A stretch of DNA of 64,000 bases from Mycolicibacterium aurum (lineage in GTDB: Bacteria; Actinomycetota; Actinomycetes; Mycobacteriales; Mycobacteriaceae), in NCBI RefSeq assembly GCF_900637195.1, contig NZ_LR134356.1, positions 4,898,001 through 4,962,000 on the forward strand, read 5' to 3'. Positions 63,649 to 64,000 of this stretch are shown piece after piece. The notes beneath the pieces are model-generated. The model saw only the letters and a program-made list of their open reading frames with translations. It made no database searches and was not told the DNA's origin. A program made the translations under genes and the position numbers. Positions within the stretch are counted from its first letter, which is position 1. Each line of letters opens with the position of its first letter.

Positions 63649-64000
63649 TCACCACATCAGGCCGCGGATCATCGCGGTCGGTGGAATGTCCTCGATGGCC
63701 GCCAATCCCGCAGGCGCGCGGCAGACCCAGTCGATCGCGTTGACCGCCCTGGCTGCGGTCGACACGCACCCGGCGTCGGTCACATCCAGCAGTGGATGCG
63801 ACAACAGCGTGCTCACCTCGATGCGCGGCTCGCCCTCGACGATCACCGTGTGCACACCGGAGTGCCCGTGGGGCGGATAGTCCCACTGTGGCGCTGCCGC
63901 CGGAGTCAACCGGGTGGTGTGCTCCACCGTGATGACCGGTGCGCCGTCGCGCACACCCTCCACCGCGAACCGCACGCCGGCCAGGCGTCCTGGCTCGACG
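63649..64000 (-). CDS. DapB-fold oxidoreductase, C-terminal part (5' end outside window)
   Basis: The frame is open to the window edge, so the N-terminal Rossmann domain lies outside. The visible 116 residues align with the end of the DapB-like protein at 484-1572: R/E-EVRGIKDG against VEGVRDG, LEHVTRL against VEHTTRL, then AARVVNAIPAV against AARAVNAIDWV and a following PP. It is therefore a second member of the mycobacterial dihydrodipicolinate-reductase-like family. Function unknown; the stop is 72 nt from the small acidic gene. Confidence 0.8.
   Translation of the reverse strand, partial: VEPGRLAGVRFAVEGVRDGAPVITVEHTTRLTPAAAPQWDYPPHGHSGVHTVIVEGEPRIEVSTLLSHPLLDVTDAGCVSTAARAVNAIDWVCRAPAGLAAIEDIPPTAMIRGLMW

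Overview
The window is high-GC actinobacterial DNA and most likely comes from a fast-growing mycobacterium (Mycolicibacterium type). The grounds are two adjacent mycolic-acid-type methyltransferases followed by a KasA/KasB-like ketoacyl synthase, a SigK/RskA pair that reads like the M. tuberculosis proteins, a mycobacterial hemophore-type protein, a GAF-ANTAR regulator, several alpha2beta2-type acyl-CoA dehydrogenase pairs, and many GTG starts with a TANNNT -10 box only 6-8 nt upstream, typical of leaderless mycobacterial mRNAs. All calls come from reading the sequence; no database search was run.

Layout. 1-2.1 kb: end of an SDR, a DapB-fold oxidoreductase and two paralogous tiny secreted proteins. 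2.2-5.6 kb: a tight run of mntH, a rare fusion of gamma-glutamylcyclotransferase with a poly-gamma-glutamate-hydrolase-like domain, and an exported beta-lactamase-like serine hydrolase. 5.7-8.0 kb: DUF1365, sigK, rskA. 8.0-11.7 kb: a YbdK-type carboxylate-amine ligase whose leader contains a terminator-like hairpin, an F420-type LLM oxidoreductase, and a three-gene membrane operon with COX3-like and COX4-like subunits. 11.7-12.1 kb: tRNA-Arg(CCT) beside three tandem 22-nt repeats that look like the end of a lost insertion element. 12-17.6 kb: SDR/LysR divergent pair with a relic of an MDR dehydrogenase, small secreted proteins including a hemophore, an AKR/HTH divergent pair, and GAF-ANTAR. 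17.8-21.4 kb: thiolase, carotenoid-cleavage oxygenase and a double HxlR regulator. 21.4-25.6 kb: PAS-GGDEF protein, CIRCE-controlled Hsp20, GNAT, a membrane protein, cupin and BKACE. 25.8-29.3 kb: mycolic-acid modification genes and kas.

29.4-49.3 kb is the centrepiece: a divergent catabolic locus. The leftward operon (SDR, Rieske oxygenase, Baeyer-Villiger monooxygenase, SDR, CoA transferase, four acyl-CoA dehydrogenases arranged as two large/small pairs, TPP enzyme, aldehyde dehydrogenase) is almost continuously translationally coupled. The rightward operon (SMP-30-like propeller protein, GntR/HutC regulator, acyl-CoA ligase, SDR, acyl-CoA ligase) is likewise coupled. The shared intergenic region carries two copies of a palindrome (TTGTCCGGACAA and TTGTCTGGACTA), the likely operators of the GntR protein. 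The gene set fits oxidation of an alicyclic or polycyclic substrate to a ketone, Baeyer-Villiger ring opening to a lactone, hydrolysis, CoA activation and beta/alpha-oxidation-like trimming; the substrate is unknown.

49.3-64 kb: a membrane protein, an EAL phosphodiesterase with a degenerate GGDEF, an orphan molybdopterin oxidoreductase, a nitronate monooxygenase-like enzyme, AraC/O-methyltransferase and TetR/MFS divergent pairs, a TupA-like ATP-grasp protein, a class III nucleotide cyclase, two FAD enzymes, a small acidic protein and, at the edge, a second DapB-fold protein related to the one at the start of the window.
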